Source: Candidatus Sigynarchaeota archaeon
GTDB lineage: Archaea; Asgardarchaeota; Lokiarchaeia; Sigynarchaeales; Sigynarchaeaceae
Direction of reading: 5' to 3'
Assembly (NCBI GenBank): GCA_030587525.1
Contig: JAUQYW010000144.1
Location: 1-15,468, forward strand
Length of the DNA: 15,468 nucleotides
Below are positions 13,771 to 15,468 of the stretch, piece by piece. The number at the start of each line of letters is the position of its first letter. Position 1 is the stretch's first letter. Both the position numbers and the translations under genes were made by a program. A model generated the notes under the pieces. It made no database searches. It worked only from the letters and a program-made list of their open reading frames with translations, and was not told the DNA's origin.

Positions 13771-14538
13771 ATGCCTGGTTTCATCAACAAAGCCCTTTAC
13801 TATTTTTATCAGCGCCGGTTGAAGAAGGAAATCAAGGATGGCCCTATGCCAAATCATATCGGCGTGATCCTCGACGGCAACCGCCGGTTCGCAAAAAAAT
13901 ATGGGATGGATGCGAATTGGGGCCATATGATGGGATACGAGAAGGTCCGTGACATGCTTGATTGGTGCCTCGAGCTCAAGATCAAGAACTTGACCTTGTT
14001 CGTTCTCTCCACGGAAAACTTCCAACGGCCACCAGAGGAAGTGAAAGGCTTGTTCGGGCTCATATTGAAAGCCTGCGAGGAGATCAAGAACGATCCGCGC
14101 ATCCACCAAAACCGCGTGAAGCTCAAGGCTATAGGGCGGTTGACTCTCCTGCCAAAAAACATCCAGGACGCGATCACTGACCTGGAAAACGCGACCAAGG
14201 ATTATGATGACTTGCACCTCAACGTGGCGGTTGCCTACGGCGGCAGGGCAGAAATTATCGATAGTATCAAGGAAATTGCGCGCCAAGTAAAAGATAACAA
14301 GATCAACATCGATGATATAAGCGATGAGACTGTCCAGCAGCATCTATACAAGCAAGGCCCCGATCCGGACATGATCATCCGCACGTCGGGCGAGAAACGG
14401 CTGTCTGGATTCTTGCTGTGGCAATCCGCCTATTCGGAACTGTATTTCGAGGACGCGTATTTTCCCGAATACCGCAAGATCGATTTCTGGCGTGCCGTCA
14501 GGGCATTCCAGAAGCGGGAGCGCCGTTACGGCACGTGA
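13771..14538 (+). CDS. uppS: cis-Prenyltransferase (undecaprenyl/long-chain polyprenyl diphosphate synthase)
   Basis: The 255-residue protein shows all conserved regions of the family. HIGVILDGNRRFAKK contains the catalytic Asp35 and the DGNxR pyrophosphate-binding loop. NLTLFVLSTENFQRPPEEV is region III. LNVAVAYGGRAEI follows, and the C-terminal PDMIIRTSGEKRLSGFLLWQ supplies the Arg residues that bind isopentenyl diphosphate, ending with SELYFED. The enzyme condenses isopentenyl diphosphate in cis onto an allylic primer to make the polyprenyl chain that becomes the lipid carrier (dolichol-type in archaea) for glycan assembly, at the inner face of the membrane. The ATG at 13771 is preferred to the upstream TTG at 13762; about 28 residues precede the first motif, normal for the family. 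Chain length cannot be read. The gene converges on the ScpB-like gene. Confidence 0.95.
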   Translation: MPGFINKALYYFYQRRLKKEIKDGPMPNHIGVILDGNRRFAKKYGMDANWGHMMGYEKVRDMLDWCLELKIKNLTLFVLSTENFQRPPEEVKGLFGLILKACEEIKNDPRIHQNRVKLKAIGRLTLLPKNIQDAITDLENATKDYDDLHLNVAVAYGGRAEIIDSIKEIARQVKDNKINIDDISDETVQQHLYKQGPDPDMIIRTSGEKRLSGFLLWQSAYSELYFEDAYFPEYRKIDFWRAVRAFQKRERRYGT

Positions 14539-14561
14539 TATCTTGCTTTCGTGCCTTCTTC

Positions 14562-15074
14562 TCACTTGAATTTCTCGTTCAAGTACTCGTTGAATCGCTT
14601 GATGAAGCCCCCCAGGTCGACGTAGTACCCGATCCGTTCGGTCATCGTGATGGCATTCCCGTTCACCTTGATCAAGCCCATGTTCTCCAGCTCCTTCAGA
14701 TCTTGCGTCACGTCCTTGACATTGCGCAGTTTTTTCACGCGCTCGACCGTGGCTGGTTCCTCGTCGGTGGTCGTGGCGATGATGATGGCGACCAGCGTCG
14801 ACGCGAGCCGCGTCCGGCCCTGGAACGGGTTGACGCGTGCATTCTCCACCACGTCCCCGGTGCACGACAAGAACCAATGCCCGTCGAGCGCGTTTCTCTC
14901 GACCTTCAACCCGAACATTTCCACGTTGCGCGAGTATGCATCGAGCAACCGGTAAAGTTTTTCACGGCCGCTCTCGCCTTCCAAGCCGAGGCTTTTCATC
15001 AAGGCATCGTCGCTCGCGCCGATCACTTCCCCGCGCCGGGACAGCATGAAGGAGATCACCTTGAACTCGTTCAT
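14562..15074 (-). CDS. ScpB-like winged-helix protein (SMC complex partner)
   Basis: The 170-residue product has a central to C-terminal winged-helix pattern. A helix starting RLASTLVAIIIATTT is followed by a helix-turn-helix segment, TVERVKKLRNVKDVTQDLKEL, and a wing LIKVNGNAITMT. This resembles the second winged helix of ScpB, where a similar helix is followed by an IRGV-like turn and an LxxxGLI segment. The first half (FMLSRRGEVIGASDDALMKSL) could be the first winged helix. ScpB dimers bind the kleisin ScpA and SMC to form the ring that compacts and segregates chromosomes. The strongest support is context: its ATG overlaps the stop of a kleisin-like gene by four bases. On sequence alone the match is moderate; another winged-helix family (such as Nse-type) or an unrelated regulator remains possible. 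Confidence 0.6.
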   Translation of the reverse strand: MNEFKVISFMLSRRGEVIGASDDALMKSLGLEGESGREKLYRLLDAYSRNVEMFGLKVERNALDGHWFLSCTGDVVENARVNPFQGRTRLASTLVAIIIATTTDEEPATVERVKKLRNVKDVTQDLKELENMGLIKVNGNAITMTERIGYYVDLGGFIKRFNEYLNEKFK

Positions 15075-15468
15075 GCAGGACGCCTCCAGAGCCGAATTTT
15101 CGGGTTCGTTGCTGCGTCCTTATCATCGTTCAAGATCAAGTCCCCGTCCTGGATCAAGTGTAGCACGTGGATGAACGCCTTCATGCGATCGTAATCGTTG
15201 TCATGTTCGAGATAATCCAAGATCTTCGCGAGCGGGACATTTTTTTGCTGGCCGAGCTTGTCGTGATGCTGCAACAATTCAAGAATGGACGCCCTTTCTT
15301 GAAAGAAGTTTTGTTGCTCGACAACAAAATTAAAATCCACGTGGACGCTCTTGTCGTCATCAACGACTTCGCAAACCGGGATTGCACGTCGCTCCTTTCC
15401 AAGGTTATCCACGATTTCTTGCATAAAAGGTTCCGACATGGTCGTGAGCTCGACCACGTCGTGCCACG
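15071..15468 (-). CDS. ScpA/kleisin-like C-terminal part (5' end outside window)
   Basis: The frame is open to the right edge, so the N-terminus is missing. The last 130 or so residues include a winged-helix-like C-terminus: a helix ending AKILDYLEHDND, then RMKAFIHVLHLIQDGDLIL, then a strand-like PKIRLWRR. This matches the kleisin C-terminal domain, where FLxLLxLxxxGxI precedes the strands that dock on the SMC head. An upstream segment (FQERASILELLQHHDKLG) fits the preceding linker helix. In bacteria and many archaea ScpA bridges the two SMC heads and binds ScpB. The TGA overlaps the ATG of the ScpB-like gene as ATGA, so the two are translationally coupled. An SMC gene may lie upstream, outside the window. 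Confidence 0.65.
   Translation of the reverse strand, partial: WHDVVELTTMSEPFMQEIVDNLGKERRAIPVCEVVDDDKSVHVDFNFVVEQQNFFQERASILELLQHHDKLGQQKNVPLAKILDYLEHDNDYDRMKAFIHVLHLIQDGDLILNDDKDAATNPKIRLWRRPA

Noticed and set aside
13708..14343. 211-residue minus-strand frame opposite uppS
   Set aside because: It is antisense to a complete and highly conserved cis-prenyltransferase frame.
14418..15194. 258-residue plus-strand frame opposite the ScpB-like gene
   Set aside because: It overlaps uppS and two coupled minus-strand genes and shows no domain of its own.

Overview
The window looks like chromosomal DNA from an archaeon of the Asgard (Promethearchaeota) group. This is an inference from gene content. 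Within 15 kb there are the C-terminal half of a Rab/Ras-like small GTPase, a stand-alone ubiquitin-fold protein, a probable longin-domain protein, a long-chain cis-prenyltransferase, an HdrD-type iron-sulfur protein and a histone-fold protein. Archaeal-style TATA boxes sit about 25-30 bases ahead of several starts, some of which look leaderless. Shine-Dalgarno sites occur ahead of others. The gene-rich, short-gap layout with 4-base ATGA overlaps is prokaryotic. I see no rRNA, tRNA, CRISPR array, transposase or phage gene.

Left part (1-4156): a Rab-like GTPase tail is followed by a ubiquitin-like protein without a C-terminal diglycine. Next is a CCG-domain iron-sulfur oxidoreductase subunit on the minus strand, divergent from a probable longin protein. 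A multi-spanning acyltransferase-like membrane protein of the HGSNAT/DUF5009 type ends this part.

Middle (4186-8553): on the minus strand lie an aminoglycoside-phosphotransferase-fold kinase, a Cas4/RecB-like nuclease with iron-sulfur cysteines, and a 219-residue protein with an internal histone fold. These are followed by a translationally coupled pair of membrane proteins, one of them with a large non-cytoplasmic beta-rich domain. A perfectly palindromic TATA element separates this pair from a divergent two-helix membrane protein.

Right part (8587-15468): an M3 oligoendopeptidase, a nucleoside-hydrolase-superfamily protein and a coiled-coil protein are on the minus strand. A winged-helix protein, two intact zinc-ribbon paralogues with a decayed copy between them, and the cis-prenyltransferase are on the plus strand. 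An overlapping pair resembling ScpB and the C-terminus of ScpA (kleisin), partners of SMC in chromosome segregation, runs off the right edge.

No multi-gene pathway spans the window. The best leads are the histone-fold protein with long extensions, the Rab/ubiquitin-fold neighbourhood, the zinc-ribbon array with an in-frame TAG copy, and the divergent membrane-protein module.
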